DNA of 64,000 bases, taken from NCBI RefSeq assembly GCF_016583765.1, contig NZ_NRRR01000001.1, forward strand, positions 372,001 through 436,000. The letters are read 5' to 3'. This DNA is from Chromatium weissei. GTDB lineage: Bacteria > Pseudomonadota > Gammaproteobacteria > Chromatiales > Chromatiaceae. The position numbers and the translations under genes are program-made. The notes beneath the pieces were generated by a model. That model did not search any database and had not been told where the DNA came from. It saw only the letters and a list, made by a program, of their open reading frames with translations. Positions 8,447-16,903 of the stretch are shown here, piece by piece. Each line of letters opens with the position of its first letter. Within the stretch, counting starts at the first letter, position 1.

Positions 8447-11400
8447 TCAGTATTCGCTATTGTCTTGGTTATCAAGCAAATTCAAAGCTAAATCAAAATC
8501 AAAATGATCAAGTGCCTGTTTTATGCGGCGAAAAACAGCAATTGGTAATAGATTAGCAAATTCGGTCGTTTTTTCTCGCCACAATTCAATTGCTTCAGCA
8601 TCACCTTCAGCCAGTAATGCGCGTAATCGTTCAAGTGTTATTTTGATTTCGGCGGTATTCATTGGCGCGGCAGTGGACGGCGGTGCGGCGATTTCATCTA
8701 TTGCGAGTGTTTCTGCTAATACGCCGAGCTGTTCAAGCAATGGAATTAATTGCACATTCATAGCATCGAGATGTGCTTTTGCTGTCGGTAGGTCATGCGC
8801 TCGAATCGTTGTTTCTAATGTTAATGCCGTCTGTTGCACCGTGGGCATTCCCAGCGATCCGGCGAGTCCTTTCAGTGTGTGAATTAAACGGTGGGCGCTA
8901 TTCCAATCTTTTTGTTCTAATAGAAGGTGCAATTCAGTTGGTGCGGTGTGAAATTGACGGTAAAACCCGGCTAGTAAACGCTGATAAAGTTGTTGGTTGC
9001 TGCCGGTTCGTATTAAACCTTGATCGGTATTTAATCCGATGATTTTTAATTCACTCCAATTGGTTTTATTGACCAAATTTCCCCAACTGCCTTTTGTGGA
9101 TAAATCCCCCCAACCCCCCTTTTCTAAAGGGGGGCTTGTTGTGCCGGTTTCTGAGGGGGAACTTATTGCGCCATTTTCTAAAGCCGGACTTGTTACTTCT
9201 TCTTTTCGCAAACTTGTTACTTCTTCTCTTTGCAAAAAGGAGTTTTTCATTTCTTCTTTTTGCGAAAAGCGACTTGTCTTTTCTTCTCTTTGTAAAAAAC
9301 GCTCTTTTATTTCTTCTCTTTGTAAAAGACTTTCTCTCATTTCCCCCCTTTGTAAAAGGGGGGCTAGGGGGGATTTCTGCGGTGAGCAGTACCGTTCTAA
9401 AATAATTAGTAATTCATTGGGTTCAAAGGGTTTTGATAAATAGTCTTGCATTCCCAACGCCATTCCGCGTTGGCGTTCTTCAATTAGCGCATGTGCGGTC
9501 ATCGCTACAATCGGTAATTGGGAATAGCGTGAATCAGCGCGAAGTTGCTCGGTGGTTTGATAGCCGTCCATTACCGGCATTTGTAAATCCATTAAAACAA
9601 GTGCGTAATAATTCGGTGCTTGTGCGGCTAAACGCGCCAGCGCCTCCATACCATGATTCGCTATATCGACTTTTACTCCGTGCGTTTGCATTAGCTCAAG
9701 TGCGATTTGTTGATTTAATAAATTGTCTTCTACTAATAGCACGCGCAATCCTGCTAATTTTGCTGAGTTCGATTGCGTGGTTTGATTCTGTGGCTGTGTT
9801 TGATCGTTTAATCGGCGTTGCAGCCATTCGCGCAATGTCTGAGGTAATACCGGCTTGGTAATGAAATCAAATACATCAAATTGCTGCGCTAATTCACGAA
9901 TTTCACTGGGATCGCAGGCTGAGGCAATTAAAATATGTGGAATGACAATTTGCCGAGTGCGCAATTGACGCAACACTTCTAAGCCGTCAATGCTCGGCAT
10001 CATCCAATCGAGAATCAATAAATCGTAAGGATCATTTGTCAGCCATGCCATTTCTAATTGCGTGAGTGCTTGTGCGCCGCTTGAACAGTCATCTAAATGC
10101 ATGACACCCAAATGCCGCAATAATCCAACTAAAGCCATTCGCGCTTCGTTGTAATCGTCAACGACTAATACGCGCAATTGCGCCAGTTGTGCTCTATTCA
10201 TATCGATGACGAGCGGTTTCGGAATACGCGGCAGGCGAATGGTGAAATAAAAGGTGGAGCCCTGTTCGGGTTTGCTATTGACCGCTAATTCTCCACCCAT
10301 CATTTCGACCAGCCGTTTGGCAATGACTAAACCCAAACCCGTGCCGCCATATTTGCGAGTGGTGGAGCTATCTGCTTGCGTGAATTCGGTAAACAGACGC
10401 GCAATCTGCTCGGTGCTGATGCCGATGCCGGTGTCTTCGACTGCAAAATGCAGCGTTACTTCCGAGTTGGATTCGCAAATTGGTTCCAAAATTAAGCGGA
10501 CATGCCCGTTGCTGGTGAACTTCACGGCGTTGGATAACAGATTGGTCAATATCTGCCGTAATCGCAGCACGTCACCAAACAGTTCGCCGTGTTGACGAAT
10601 GGCCCACAGTCCTCGCGCATCAAAGAGCAATTCGATGTTTTTTTCCTGCGCGTGTTGCTGTACCAACAGCAGCGCCTCGCTGATGACCTGTTCCAGTTGA
10701 AACGGCGCGGAATCGAGTTCCAAGCGTCCGGCTTCCACTTTAGAAAAATCGAGAATGTCGTTGAGAATGCCGAGCAGTGATTTGGTCGCAGATTGCGCCT
10801 TGACCAGATAATCGCGCTGCTGCGGAGTGAGTTTGGTGGCGAGCGCCAAATACAACATGCCGATAATCGCGTTCATCGGCGTGCGAATTTCGTGGCTCAT
10901 GTTGGCGAGAAAACGACTTTTCGCTTGCGTGGCTGATTCGGCGCGCTGGCGAGCGGCTTCTAATTCCTGCTGCACCGCTTCGTGATGACCAATATCGGTG
11001 GCAATGGCTCGCGCCATGTTGTCCAAAATCGTTCCCAGCATCGTCAATTCTTCTACGCCCTGCACCTGCCCCACCCGAGCGTTGTATTGCCCTTGCGCCA
11101 GCCGTCCTGCAATCAACCGCAATTTGCGCACTGGCAACAGCACGTGACGCGACAACACATGAATTTCGATCAAAATCATCACAGTCATCACGATCAAACC
11201 GAGAATCGAAGCCAAAATCCAATCTTGTAAACGGGCGCGTACCTGCTGCAATTCGGCATTGGTGCGTTGATCGACTTGTTTCAGCAGCAGGTCAATGCTT
11301 TCCGATAGACGCAGCCAGCGTTGGTTGTAATCGCGGCTCGAAAGCAGTTGACGCGCAAACTCTCGATTCGGTTGTCCTTCAGAAACAAAGGTTTGTGTTT

Positions 11401-11899
11401 TAGGATCGTACAGTCCTTGCGTCGCGGCAAAGGCAATTTGTTCACGTTCTTTCAGCGCCTCGGTGGCAGCAAATACGGCATCCAACGCCGCCAATTCCTG
11501 TGTTTGAAAACCGAGCGAGGACATGCGTTGCCGTAACGATTGTTGAATGCCATCTAACGGCAGCGTGTTGGTCGTCTCTCCGGCAATCACCTGTTCCCAA
11601 TAAATAATGGCATCGGTACATGACGGCGCAGGTGTGTCACCTTCACGAATGGCGAGAATGTCGTAGTAAACCAATAAGAAACGCATCTCACCGGAATTGG
11701 CGTACAGCCCCACTAAACGCGCTAAAAGCTCTGATTCTCGCCGCAGGTTTTGCACCAAGATCAGCGCCCGTTGCCGATGTTCCTGCGCGCTGCTAAGACT
11801 GATGTGCGCGTTCCAGACAAAGAGCGTAAATGCGCCGTTGATTGCCAACATCAGCAGCAAAATTGCGGAAAATAACAGTGAGAGGCGACTGAGTTTCAT
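8447..11899 (-). CDS. Large membrane hybrid sensor histidine kinase (REC-REC-HPt)
   Basis: The product is a 1150-residue unorthodox sensor kinase. Order of parts: membrane segment 1 (about 7-30), a periplasmic sensor region (about 31-228), membrane segment 2 (about 229-250), HAMP, HisKA with [16 protein letters not shown] (His near 337), HATPase with DTGIGIS and YGGTGLGL, a first receiver ([18 protein letters not shown], Asp near 630), a second receiver ([20 protein letters not shown], Asp near 771), a repetitive linker (about 841-940) and an HPt domain ([14 protein letters not shown], His near 1007). There is no output domain, so the phosphoryl group should pass to an unlinked regulator. It is followed immediately by two barrel genes and a PstS-like gene, and preceded 12 bases upstream by moeB. 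Confidence 0.93.
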   Translation of the reverse strand: MKLSRLSLLFSAILLLMLAINGAFTLFVWNAHISLSSAQEHRQRALILVQNLRRESELLARLVGLYANSGEMRFLLVYYDILAIREGDTPAPSCTDAIIYWEQVIAGETTNTLPLDGIQQSLRQRMSSLGFQTQELAALDAVFAATEALKEREQIAFAATQGLYDPKTQTFVSEGQPNREFARQLLSSRDYNQRWLRLSESIDLLLKQVDQRTNAELQQVRARLQDWILASILGLIVMTVMILIEIHVLSRHVLLPVRKLRLIAGRLAQGQYNARVGQVQGVEELTMLGTILDNMARAIATDIGHHEAVQQELEAARQRAESATQAKSRFLANMSHEIRTPMNAIIGMLYLALATKLTPQQRDYLVKAQSATKSLLGILNDILDFSKVEAGRLELDSAPFQLEQVISEALLLVQQHAQEKNIELLFDARGLWAIRQHGELFGDVLRLRQILTNLLSNAVKFTSNGHVRLILEPICESNSEVTLHFAVEDTGIGISTEQIARLFTEFTQADSSTTRKYGGTGLGLVIAKRLVEMMGGELAVNSKPEQGSTFYFTIRLPRIPKPLVIDMNRAQLAQLRVLVVDDYNEARMALVGLLRHLGVMHLDDCSSGAQALTQLEMAWLTNDPYDLLILDWMMPSIDGLEVLRQLRTRQIVIPHILIASACDPSEIRELAQQFDVFDFITKPVLPQTLREWLQRRLNDQTQPQNQTTQSNSAKLAGLRVLLVEDNLLNQQIALELMQTHGVKVDIANHGMEALARLAAQAPNYYALVLMDLQMPVMDGYQTTEQLRADSRYSQLPIVAMTAHALIEERQRGMALGMQDYLSKPFEPNELLIILERYCSPQKSPLAPLLQRGEMRESLLQREEIKERFLQREEKTSRFSQKEEMKNSFLQREEVTSLRKEEVTSPALENGAISSPSETGTTSPPLEKGGWGDLSTKGSWGNLVNKTNWSELKIIGLNTDQGLIRTGSNQQLYQRLLAGFYRQFHTAPTELHLLLEQKDWNSAHRLIHTLKGLAGSLGMPTVQQTALTLETTIRAHDLPTAKAHLDAMNVQLIPLLEQLGVLAETLAIDEIAAPPSTAAPMNTAEIKITLERLRALLAEGDAEAIELWREKTTEFANLLPIAVFRRIKQALDHFDFDLALNLLDNQDNSEY
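9072..9376. repeat. Inverted-repeat element with 30-bp tandem units inside the kinase gene
   Basis: Left (9102-9123) and right (9355-9376) ends are near-perfect inverted copies of an AAATCCCCCC(T/A)(G/A)CCCCCCTTT sequence, and each end also forms a local C6-A/T-G6 hairpin. Between them are degenerate 30-base units (TTTCTTCTCTTTGTAAAA core, clearest at 9219-9360). Read in the kinase frame they encode a repeated decapeptide of the type [11 protein letters not shown] diverged extra unit lies at 9072-9100. The element keeps the reading frame open over its whole length. Confidence 0.8.
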
Positions 11900-11911
11900 G
11901 TTTGATGTGCG

Positions 11912-12661
11912 TTACTGATGGGCGCATACCGGACACGCCAAATCGGCACGTAATCGCAGATTGCGCCACTGCATGTTTAGTCCATCCAGCACCAGCAGTT
12001 GCCCGATGAGCGGCGTACCAATGCCAGTTAAAATCTTCAGTGTTTCAGTGGCTTGTGTGCTGCCGATGATGCCAGCAATCGGCGCGAGAATGCCGTTAGT
12101 CGCGCAGGTGTCGCCAGTAAAATCCTCAGAATCGGGATAAAGACAGCGGTAACAGGGATCGCCGGGTTGCCCGGAAAACACGGTCACCTGACCTTCTAAT
12201 CGCAGCACCGCACCTGAGACCAAGGGTCGCCGCGCCGCCACACACGCCGCATTGATTGCAAAGCGCGTGGCGAAGTTGTCACAGCAATCCACGACGACAT
12301 CGACTTGCTGCACCAGCGCCAGCATATTTTCTGCGGTCAAACGCTGTTCAATGGTCACCAGTTCGACTTCGGCATTTCGTGCTGCCAGCGTCTGCTGCGC
12401 CGACTGTGCTTTCGTCATGCCGATTCGCGCAGTGGTGTGCAAAATTTGGCGATGCAAATTGGACAGCTCCACCGTGTCGCTGTCCGCCAACAGCAATCGT
12501 CCGACACCGGCTGCTGCCAAATACAGCGCGACTGGCGATCCCAATCCACCAAGTCCGATAATCAGTACACGAGCAGCGTGCAGCCGTTCTTGTCCTGCTG
12601 TTCCGAAATTTGGCAGCAGAATCTGACGGCTATAACGCGATAATTGGTCGTTCGTCATCAT
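11912..12661 (-). CDS. moeB: Molybdopterin-synthase adenylyltransferase / ThiF-family E1-like enzyme
   Basis: MoeB adenylates the C-terminus of MoaD for sulfur transfer in molybdopterin synthesis; ThiF does the same for ThiS. The 249-residue product has the nucleotide-binding GLGGLGSPVALYLAAAGVG motif near residues 36-54, the DSDTVELSNLHRQ segment, VVDCCDNFATRF, and two CxxC zinc pairs (CYRCLYP and the terminal CPVCAHQ). Length fits MoeB. The cysteine in GDTCATNG corresponds to the family's conserved region. MoeB and ThiF cannot be fully separated by eye, but no thi genes are near. Two adjacent ATG codons are available as start. Confidence 0.88.
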   Translation of the reverse strand: MMTNDQLSRYSRQILLPNFGTAGQERLHAARVLIIGLGGLGSPVALYLAAAGVGRLLLADSDTVELSNLHRQILHTTARIGMTKAQSAQQTLAARNAEVELVTIEQRLTAENMLALVQQVDVVVDCCDNFATRFAINAACVAARRPLVSGAVLRLEGQVTVFSGQPGDPCYRCLYPDSEDFTGDTCATNGILAPIAGIIGSTQATETLKILTGIGTPLIGQLLVLDGLNMQWRNLRLRADLACPVCAHQ

Positions 12662-12720
12662 GAATGATCAACATTAAAAATGAAGTGATTAAAATTACAA
12701 GCCATTGATTTAGACAGTAG

Positions 12721-12772
12721 TTTTCAGTGGTCAGTCACAACTGTTTTTCTCACTGCCAACGCAAAAACCATC
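12721..12772. repeat. Dispersed TGACAAC-type intergenic repeat, copy 2
   Basis: The gap between divergent moeB and hypA holds a TTTTCAGTGGTCAGTCACAA ... TTTTTCTCACTGCCAAC arrangement. It aligns with the copy at 37901-37965 in both arms and in the TTTTCTC centre, with a shorter middle. It is a diverged member of the family. Confidence 0.45.
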
Positions 12773-12788
12773 AACGGACACCAAATTG

Positions 12789-13139
12789 ATGCACGAGCTT
12801 TCACTGTGTCAGGCTTTACTCGATCAGGTCATGCAAATTGCCACGGAACACGGTGCAACCGGCGTGACGCGCATTGTGCTGAATATCGGTCCATTGTCTG
12901 GAGTGGAAGCGATGCTGCTGCAACACGCCTATCCGCTCGTCGCCGTTGGAACCTGTGCTGAAGAGGCGGAATTGGTGATTGAATCCACACCGATTCGCGT
13001 GATTTGCCAAGACTGTGGCGCGGAAACGGTGGCGACACCCAATCGATTATCTTGCAGCATCTGCACCAGCACTCACACGCGCCTTATTTGTGGTAACGAA
13101 TTGTTGTTAGCACATTTAGAACTCACCGTGCCGAATTGA
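12789..13139 (+). CDS. hypA: Hydrogenase/urease nickel incorporation protein HypA
   Basis: HypA delivers nickel, with HypB, to [NiFe]-hydrogenase precursors. The start at ATG 12789 gives the required MHEL N-terminus, where His2 and the terminal amine bind nickel. The zinc site is formed by two CxxC pairs (CQDC and CSIC) in the second half, as expected. Length (116 residues) is normal. No hypB, hypC-F or hydrogenase structural genes are in the window, so this copy is isolated from its partners here. It is followed by kdsD after about 100 bases. Confidence 0.93.
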   Translation: MHELSLCQALLDQVMQIATEHGATGVTRIVLNIGPLSGVEAMLLQHAYPLVAVGTCAEEAELVIESTPIRVICQDCGAETVATPNRLSCSICTSTHTRLICGNELLLAHLELTVPN

Positions 13140-13244
13140 TTGATCGCCACCAACGTTGCCAAATTAGCGGTCGCAACAGCGATTGATGTATTTTTGCGCG
13201 ACCGGCGCAGCGACGAATCGCCAATAACATCTTCAGGATTTGCG

Positions 13245-14264
13245 ATGACCGTACATCGACAGCTTGGAACTTCTCCGCTGACGCTCACCGTCGCCGAAGT
13301 CCATCAGCTTCAAACCTTGGCACGAGCAGTCATCGACACCGAAGCGGCTGCTGTTGCCGCGTTACGCGAACGCATTGATGAAGCCTTCGTCACCGCCTGC
13401 GCGTACATGCTCGCCTGCACCGGACGCATCGTCGTTCTCGGCATGGGCAAATCGGGTCACATCGGCAGCAAACTCGCAGCAACTTTGGCGAGCACCGGCA
13501 GCCCCGCATTTTTCGTGCATCCCGGCGAAGCCAGTCACGGCGATCTCGGCATGATCACGCCCTGCGATGTCGTATTAGCCCTTTCCAACTCCGGCGAAAC
13601 CGCTGAAATTTTAACGCTTTTACCCTTATTGAAACGTCTCGGCGTACCACTGATTGCGTTAACCGGTCGCCCTGAATCGACGCTGGCACGAGCAGCGACT
13701 GCACATCTTGATGTCAGCGTGATCAGTGAAGCCTGTCCGCTGGGATTGGCTCCAACCGCAAGCACCACCGCAACGCTGGCGATGGGCGATGCGCTGGCCA
13801 TTGCGCTGCTGGAACGCCGTGGCTTTACCGCCGAAGATTTCGCCCGTTCACATCCGGCTGGCACACTCGGTCGCCGTTTATTACTGCATGTTGGCGACGT
13901 GATGCACCGAGGCGAGCAGGTGCCGTGCGTCACATCAGGCACTCCGTTATTGGCGACACTGGAAGAAATGTCGCGCAAAGGTTTGGGCATGAGCGCCGTC
14001 GTCGATGCCGAAAAGATGCTGCTCGGTATCTTCACTGATGGCGATTTGCGGCGCGCACTGGATCGCGGCGTGGATGTACACCAAACGCAAATTGAAACGG
14101 TGATGACGTGCCACTGCACCACGATAACCGCCGAGGCGCTGGCTGCCGAAGCATTACATTGCATGGAAACCAAATCAATCAATAGCTTACTGGTGATTGA
14201 TGCCGAACGACATGTCATTGGCGCGTTAAACATGCACGATCTGCTGCGCGCCGGAGTGGTTTGA
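13245..14264 (+). CDS. kdsD: D-arabinose 5-phosphate isomerase
   Basis: KdsD interconverts ribulose 5-phosphate and arabinose 5-phosphate, the first step to Kdo of LPS. The SIS domain contains GMGKSGHIGSKLAATLASTG and the HPGEASHGDLGMI and LSNSGET segments; two CBS domains follow (VMHRGEQVPCV..., VMTCHCTTI...). ATG at 13245 gives 339 residues, close to the 328 of E. coli KdsD. The frame is open back to the hypA stop, but that extension has no family resemblance. The gene heads the kdsD-kdsC-lptC-lptA-lptB run, the usual order in gammaproteobacteria. Confidence 0.95.
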   Translation: MTVHRQLGTSPLTLTVAEVHQLQTLARAVIDTEAAAVAALRERIDEAFVTACAYMLACTGRIVVLGMGKSGHIGSKLAATLASTGSPAFFVHPGEASHGDLGMITPCDVVLALSNSGETAEILTLLPLLKRLGVPLIALTGRPESTLARAATAHLDVSVISEACPLGLAPTASTTATLAMGDALAIALLERRGFTAEDFARSHPAGTLGRRLLLHVGDVMHRGEQVPCVTSGTPLLATLEEMSRKGLGMSAVVDAEKMLLGIFTDGDLRRALDRGVDVHQTQIETVMTCHCTTITAEALAAEALHCMETKSINSLLVIDAERHVIGALNMHDLLRAGVV

Positions 14265-14276
14265 AGTGAAAGTTGC

Positions 14277-14327
14277 GTTGATTTGTCAGTGTTCAGTTGT
14301 CACTAAAAATTGACAACCTTTTTCAAC
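14277..14327. repeat. Dispersed TGACAAC intergenic repeat, copy 3
   Basis: The 85-base kdsD-kdsC gap contains GTTCAGTTGTCACTAAAAATTGACAAC, an inverted pair of GTTGTCA/TGACAAC around an AAAAA spacer, flanked by outer GTTGA and TCAAC. It could fold as a hairpin in the operon transcript. Confidence 0.5.
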
Positions 14328-14349
14328 ATCGTCAAAGGGTTATCGGAAT

Positions 14350-14871
14350 ATGCACAATTTGCACCACCGCGCTGCCAGCATTCGTTTGGTCATTTTCGAT
14401 GTCGATGGCGTGCTGACTGACGGCAGCCTGTTTCTCGGCGATGACGGGCAAGAATACAAGGCATTCAATTCCCGTGACGGTCTCGGCATGACGCTGCTGC
14501 AAAGTACCGGCGTGCGGCTGGCAGTGATTACCGGACGCACGTCGCAAGTTGTGAAAATGCGCATGGAAAGCCTCGGTATTTCAGAGATTTATCAGGGCTA
14601 TCAAGACAAATTGCCCGCGTATGAAGAACTGAAAAAGCGGCTGGCGCTCGGTGATGCAGAAATTGCCTATGTTGGCGATGACCTCGTGGATTTACCGATC
14701 ATGCGCCGCGTGGGATTAGCCATCGCCGTCAGTGATGCACATCCAAATGTGTTGGAGCTGGCGCATTGGCGTACTCGATCATCGGGCGGACGCGGCGCGG
14801 CGCGAGAAGTGTGCGATTTCATTCTTTCTGCGCAGGGCAATCTGGATCGTGTCCTTGCGCAATTTCTGTGA
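14350..14871 (+). CDS. kdsC: 3-deoxy-D-manno-octulosonate 8-phosphate phosphatase
   Basis: KdsC dephosphorylates Kdo 8-phosphate in the cytosol. It is a HAD-family C0 phosphatase of 173 residues. Motif I is FDVDGVLTDG (nucleophile and acid Asp), motif II is VITGRTS, and motif III/IV is YVGDDLVDLPIMRRVG. KAFNSRDGLGMTLL is the KdsC-specific substrate-loop region. The C-terminal tail with GGRGAAREVCDFIL is the part that reaches a neighbouring subunit's active site in the tetramer. The stop codon abuts the lptC start (TGAATG). Confidence 0.96.
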   Translation: MHNLHHRAASIRLVIFDVDGVLTDGSLFLGDDGQEYKAFNSRDGLGMTLLQSTGVRLAVITGRTSQVVKMRMESLGISEIYQGYQDKLPAYEELKKRLALGDAEIAYVGDDLVDLPIMRRVGLAIAVSDAHPNVLELAHWRTRSSGGRGAAREVCDFILSAQGNLDRVLAQFL

Positions 14872-15507
14872 ATGAATCAATTGCTGATGTCACGCATGGA
14901 ACGACGACGCGCTTGGTCAGTGCGGCAATGGCTGCTGATCGCCGGATTTGCCATTTGTGGATTGCTGGCGTGGTGGCAATTGCACACGCATTCGCCAGAA
15001 TCGCCGATTCAACCGCGAGCGCGCTTGCCCGATCACGTGGTCACCAATTTCAGCGGCATGGAAACGAATGCCAGCGGTCAACCCAATCGCCGTTTTGCAG
15101 CGGCGGAATTGCGCCATTTCGTGACAGAAAATCTCTCGGAAATCGATCAACCGCGGGTGGAATTGTTGCAGCCCGACGGCGTGATCTGGACGGCACAATC
15201 GGCAACAGGTTTGATCTTTGCGAATGGCGATCAAATGCGACTGCTCGGTGATGTGCAGGTGGAGCGACACGGTTCACAACAGGTGCGGGCAGCACGTTTG
15301 CGCACGGCGCAACTTGATCTGTGGCGAAAGCGAGAATTGGCCGTCTCAACCGAGCCCGTGCGCATTGACAGCGAGGGCGACACCTTGACCGCAAACGGAA
15401 TGCAACTGTGGTACGGAGCGCCGCGCCGCACGGTGTTTCAGGGTCGAACGCGCATTCAGTTTGCACCACCGAAAAATCATGTTGAGCAGGGAGTGACAGC
15501 GCCATGA
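14872..15507 (+). CDS. lptC: LPS export system protein LptC
   Basis: LptC is the bitopic inner-membrane part of the Lpt bridge; it receives LPS from LptB2FG and passes it to LptA. The product (211 residues) has one N-terminal membrane segment (about 20-42, WLLIAGFAICGLLAWWQLHT) followed by a periplasmic beta-jellyroll-like region with FSGMETNASGQPNRRFAAAELRH and LLGDVQVER segments typical of the LptC/YrbK family. It follows kdsC directly and overlaps lptA by four bases. Confidence 0.9.
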   Translation: MNQLLMSRMERRRAWSVRQWLLIAGFAICGLLAWWQLHTHSPESPIQPRARLPDHVVTNFSGMETNASGQPNRRFAAAELRHFVTENLSEIDQPRVELLQPDGVIWTAQSATGLIFANGDQMRLLGDVQVERHGSQQVRAARLRTAQLDLWRKRELAVSTEPVRIDSEGDTLTANGMQLWYGAPRRTVFQGRTRIQFAPPKNHVEQGVTAP

Positions 15508-16004
15508 ATCGAGCGCATTCAAAGCTGTTTTGCGTGATCGGATTGCTGGCGCTGTGGTGGCTGATGCCCGCGTGGGCGCTCAAAACCGATGCGCAGCAGC
15601 CGCTGTTGATTGAAGCCGATGATGTGGAAGTGCGGGAAGCCGATGGCACCAGCGTTTACGTCGGACATGTGCAGGTCACGCAGGGCAGTTTGCGGCTGAA
15701 TGCCGAGCATGTGACGGTTTATCATCAGGAAGATCATCAACCGCGTTTTATTATCGCGCTGGGTTCGCCAGTGAAATATCGCCAACAACTCGATGATAAA
15801 CAAGGAGAAGTTCAGGCATTTGCCAAGCGCATGGAATACGACGCGCCGAAAGACGAATTGATTTTAATTGGCGATGGTTTGCTGATTCAGGGTGAAGATC
15901 GTCTGACCAGTGAACGCATTATTTACGACCGCGCTCGCGGACAGTTTCGCGCCGGCGGCAGCGGACGCGTCAAAATCACCATCACGCCAGATAAATCAAC
16001 ATGA
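15504..16004 (+). CDS. lptA: LPS transport periplasmic protein LptA
   Basis: LptA polymerises across the periplasm to carry LPS between LptC and LptD. The 166-residue protein has a signal peptide (FCVIGLLALWWLMPAWA, cleaved near residue 25) and the OstA/LptA fold pattern: PLLIEADDVEVREADGTSVYVGHVQVTQG, RLNAEHVTVYH, and a final LTSERIIYDRARGQFRAGG. It overlaps lptC and lptB by four bases on each side, indicating coupled translation. Confidence 0.95.
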   Translation: MNRAHSKLFCVIGLLALWWLMPAWALKTDAQQPLLIEADDVEVREADGTSVYVGHVQVTQGSLRLNAEHVTVYHQEDHQPRFIIALGSPVKYRQQLDDKQGEVQAFAKRMEYDAPKDELILIGDGLLIQGEDRLTSERIIYDRARGQFRAGGSGRVKITITPDKST

Positions 16005-16726
16005 GTGTGCTGTGTGCTGAACAGTTGCATAAAGGCTACCGAGGTCGTGAGGTGCTGCGCGGAGTCAGCGTTGGTGTGAATTCGGGTGAAGTCGTCGGTT
16101 TACTCGGCCCGAACGGCGCGGGCAAAACCACCTGTTTTTATCTCATCGTCGGATTAATTGCGGTCGATCAGGGACGCATTCTGCTCAATGGCCAAGACGT
16201 GACGCATCAACCGATGCACCGTCGCGCTCGCGCTGGGTTGAGCTATTTGGCGCAGGAACCGTCAGTTTTTCGCAAACTCACTGCTCGCGCCAACATTCTC
16301 GCCATTCTGGAATTGCGCCGCGATTTGACGCGCCAGCAACGTGAATTCCGCTGCGATGAACTGCTGGAAGAATTGGGCATTGCACATGTCGGCGGCTCGC
16401 TGGCGCTCAGTTTGTCTGGTGGTGAGCGGCGGCGTTTGGAAATTGCGCGGGCGCTGGCTGTTGATCCGACGGTGATGCTGCTTGATGAACCCTTTGCGGG
16501 CGTGGATCCGATTGCGGTAGGCGACATCAAGGCAATTGTGTCGCATTTACGCGACCGGCAAATTGGCGTGTTGATTACCGATCACAACGTTCGTGAAACA
16601 CTCGATATTTGCGACCGAGGTTACATCATCAGTAACGGCCGAGTGATTGCCGCAGGAATGCCGAGCGAATTGTTAGCTGATCAGCTCGTTCGTGACGTGT
16701 ATCTCGGTGCTGATTTTTCAATGTAA
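16001..16726 (+). CDS. lptB: LPS export ABC transporter ATPase LptB
   Basis: LptB is the ATPase of the LptB2FG transporter that extracts LPS from the inner membrane. The 241-residue product has Walker A GPNGAGKT (36-43), the Q-loop YLAQEPSVFRKL, ABC signature LSGGERRR (about 139-146), Walker B VMLLDEPFAGVDP and the switch His in ITDHNVRET. YLAQEPSVFRKLT is typical of LptB. lptF and lptG are not in the window, as is usual. Confidence 0.97.
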   Translation: MSVLCAEQLHKGYRGREVLRGVSVGVNSGEVVGLLGPNGAGKTTCFYLIVGLIAVDQGRILLNGQDVTHQPMHRRARAGLSYLAQEPSVFRKLTARANILAILELRRDLTRQQREFRCDELLEELGIAHVGGSLALSLSGGERRRLEIARALAVDPTVMLLDEPFAGVDPIAVGDIKAIVSHLRDRQIGVLITDHNVRETLDICDRGYIISNGRVIAAGMPSELLADQLVRDVYLGADFSM

Positions 16727-16903
16727 ATCGTGCTTGACCACGCGAGTTGCCGAGCGGCGGTTCACGGTGAAAATCGCGGCCAATGACCGACTGAAAAAAT
16801 GGTTCCGTGTTAGGATTTGACGCACATAAAACGCGCAATTTTTCGTATCACTGACGCAACGCTCAATCGAATACAACTAGGATTGAAATAGAAACACGCT
16901 CCA

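Noticed and set aside
9219..9360. Regular 30-base units that look like a short CRISPR array
   Set aside because: The units are contiguous with no unique spacers, there are no cas genes, and the whole stretch is an open in-frame part of the kinase gene.
9039..9443. Plus-strand open frame over the repeat region
   Set aside because: It is the antisense reading of the repeat in the kinase gene; its Leu/Phe/Ser-rich protein merely reflects the repeats.
12252..12643. Several plus-strand open frames opposite moeB
   Set aside because: Their proteins have biased, repetitive composition and lie wholly over a gene with clear family motifs on the other strand.
13140..13244. N-terminal extension of kdsD back to the hypA stop
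   Set aside because: The extra 35 residues do not resemble KdsD, and ATG 13245 gives the normal length.
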